A DNA stretch of 5,495 nucleotides from an archaeon (GTDB taxonomy: Archaea; Iainarchaeota; Iainarchaeia; Iainarchaeales; Iainarchaeaceae), in assembly GCA_024653905.1 (NCBI GenBank), contig JANLGZ010000005.1, positions 1 to 5,495 of the forward strand. The letters are read 5' to 3'. Shown in pieces: positions 4,351-5,495 of the stretch; the stretch's first letter is position 1, and each line of letters starts with the position of its first letter. The notes below the pieces were generated by a model that had not been told where the DNA came from, did no database searches, and saw nothing but the letters and a program-made list of their open reading frames with translations. A program made the translations under genes and the position numbers.

Positions 4351-5495
4351 TTAACTTTTCCTAAAACTAAGAGCAAACCCTATTGCTGAAAGCAATGGTA
4401 TTATTTCCAGTCTTCCTATCCACATGCTCAGAATAAGCATTATTTTTGATGCTACTGGAAGCAAAGTACTCACAACTCCCACATCAAGGCCCACATTTCC
4501 CTGTGCCGAAATAACCACAAATAATGCATTAGTAAGCCCAATTCCCTGCATTGTTAACACAAACACACCCATCATAATTAGAACTATGTAAAGCAATAGG
4601 AACTGGTTAATTTCTCTTATTAAACGATTTTCAATTGGTTTTCCCTCAAACTTTTTCTGGAAATAAGAATCTTTTGGTAAAATAAGTTCCTTTATTCTCC
4701 AGTAAATTGATTTTGTAAAAATAATTACTCTGGCTATTTTTATTCCTCCTGCAGTTGAACCAGCGCTTCCCCCAATAACCATTAAACCCATCAAAACTAA
4801 CAATACAAAATCATCCCACTTTGCAAAGTCTCCTATTGGAACAGCTAAAAATCCTCCGCAGGTTAATGCAGAGGTATTTTGGAAAATTGCATTTTCAACA
4901 GCGATTGCTGCATTAGGGTAAAAGAGCAGCATTTTTGGGAGAATTATTATTATTGAAATAATCAGAATTGAAATCATGAGTTTAAATTCATTATCTTTCA
5001 AATAAGCTCCGAATTCTTTTTTTCTAATAAATAAATAGTGTGTTGAAAAGGAAGTGGCTCCCACAAGCATTATCAGAACCAAACTCAATCCTATTATTGT
5101 GTCATCAATTCCTGCTAATCCAGTTGAAGTTAGGTTCATTCCTGTTGTGGAAATTGCGGACATTGCATAATTTACTGCTGAAAAAAAATCCATTCCTGCA
5201 AAAAACAATAATCCAATACTAAGTACTGTGAGAAATGCATAAACAACCCAGATTTCTTTTGCAGTATTTTTCAGGTTTGGTCTTATTTGTTCTTCTCGGC
5301 CTTCAGCAACCATAAGTTTTGCTGATTTAGTGTAAGTTGTAAAAATCCCCATTAAACTTAATACAACAATTCCGATTCCGCCAATCCAGGAAAGCAATGA
5401 CCGCCATAAAATCAAACTTTTTGGTGCAGAATCAATAATGAGTCGCATCATGCTTAACCCTGTTGTGGTTATTGCACTCATTGCTTCAAAAAAAG
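4351..5495 (-). CDS. trkH: Trk-type K+ transporter membrane subunit TrkH; partial, N-terminus outside window
   Basis: This is the ion-conducting membrane subunit of the Trk/Ktr/HKT family, working with TrkA. The frame is open to the right edge; the four codons before the ATG at 5481 read FFEA, so FFEAMSAITTTG is the first pore loop and the true start lies upstream. Counting from that Met, all four pore loops are present with aligned filters: SAITTTG (2-8), SAISTTG (108-114), SALTCGG (204-210) and SAQGNVG (325-331), each ending in the filter glycine. Other family marks are SWIGGIGIVVL (31-41), GGSAGSTAGGIK (237-248), just before the third-to-fourth repeat linker, and GRLEIIPLL (356-364) near the C-terminus. 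Hydrophobic helices flank each loop. The C-terminus FRKS ends at a TAA (4351-4353), and trkA follows 37 bp later. Probably about 100 N-terminal residues are missing. Confidence 0.95.
   Translation of the reverse strand, partial: FFEAMSAITTTGLSMMRLIIDSAPKSLILWRSLLSWIGGIGIVVLSLMGIFTTYTKSAKLMVAEGREEQIRPNLKNTAKEIWVVYAFLTVLSIGLLFFAGMDFFSAVNYAMSAISTTGMNLTSTGLAGIDDTIIGLSLVLIMLVGATSFSTHYLFIRKKEFGAYLKDNEFKLMISILIISIIIILPKMLLFYPNAAIAVENAIFQNTSALTCGGFLAVPIGDFAKWDDFVLLVLMGLMVIGGSAGSTAGGIKIARVIIFTKSIYWRIKELILPKDSYFQKKFEGKPIENRLIREINQFLLLYIVLIMMGVFVLTMQGIGLTNALFVVISAQGNVGLDVGVVSTLLPVASKIMLILSMWIGRLEIIPLLSAIGFALSFRKS

Overview
The window looks archaeal. TATA-like boxes lie about 23-33 nt before several starts, and some genes appear leaderless while others carry an AGGTGA-type ribosome binding site. 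Both tRNA genes lack an encoded CCA, and tRNA-His encodes its own G-1. The DNA is AT-rich with short spacers. The cysteine-rich secreted proteins and very small compact genes suggest a DPANN-type lineage (Woesearchaeota/Pacearchaeota-like). That placement is inference from style, not from a phylogenetic marker.

Layout, left to right. Bases 1-708 hold the 5' part of a secreted cysteine-rich protein on the minus strand, running off the left edge. Bases 709-927 hold its promoter, a broken copy of a tRNA-Thr gene and a GC-rich array of abutting hairpins. The intact tRNA-Thr(GGT) follows at 928-998. A predicted lipoprotein (1046-1714) carries seven paired-cysteine units, mostly C-x11-C with a 26-residue period. 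Histidyl-tRNA synthetase (1750-3000, TTG start) lies directly downstream of its own substrate gene, tRNA-His(GTG), at 3119-3191. The spacer between them contains a perfect 13-bp inverted repeat with a third copy of one arm.

Bases 3192-3362 are a divergent promoter region. It serves tRNA-His to the left and, to the right, two tiny plus-strand genes of 51 and 34 codons (3363-3623) joined stop-to-start as TAAATG. I do not recognise either product. They converge, through a shared inverted repeat, on a potassium uptake pair transcribed leftward: TrkH-type membrane subunit (4351 to beyond 5495, 5' end cut by the window) followed by the TrkA-type NAD-binding regulator (3660-4313).

Functionally there are three themes. 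The first is histidine decoding, with tRNA-His and its synthetase in probable transcriptional series. The second is K+ uptake, with TrkH and TrkA in one operon. The third is cell-surface or exported cysteine-rich proteins. The least explained material is the tRNA-Thr remnant with its hairpin array, and the two-gene micro-operon.
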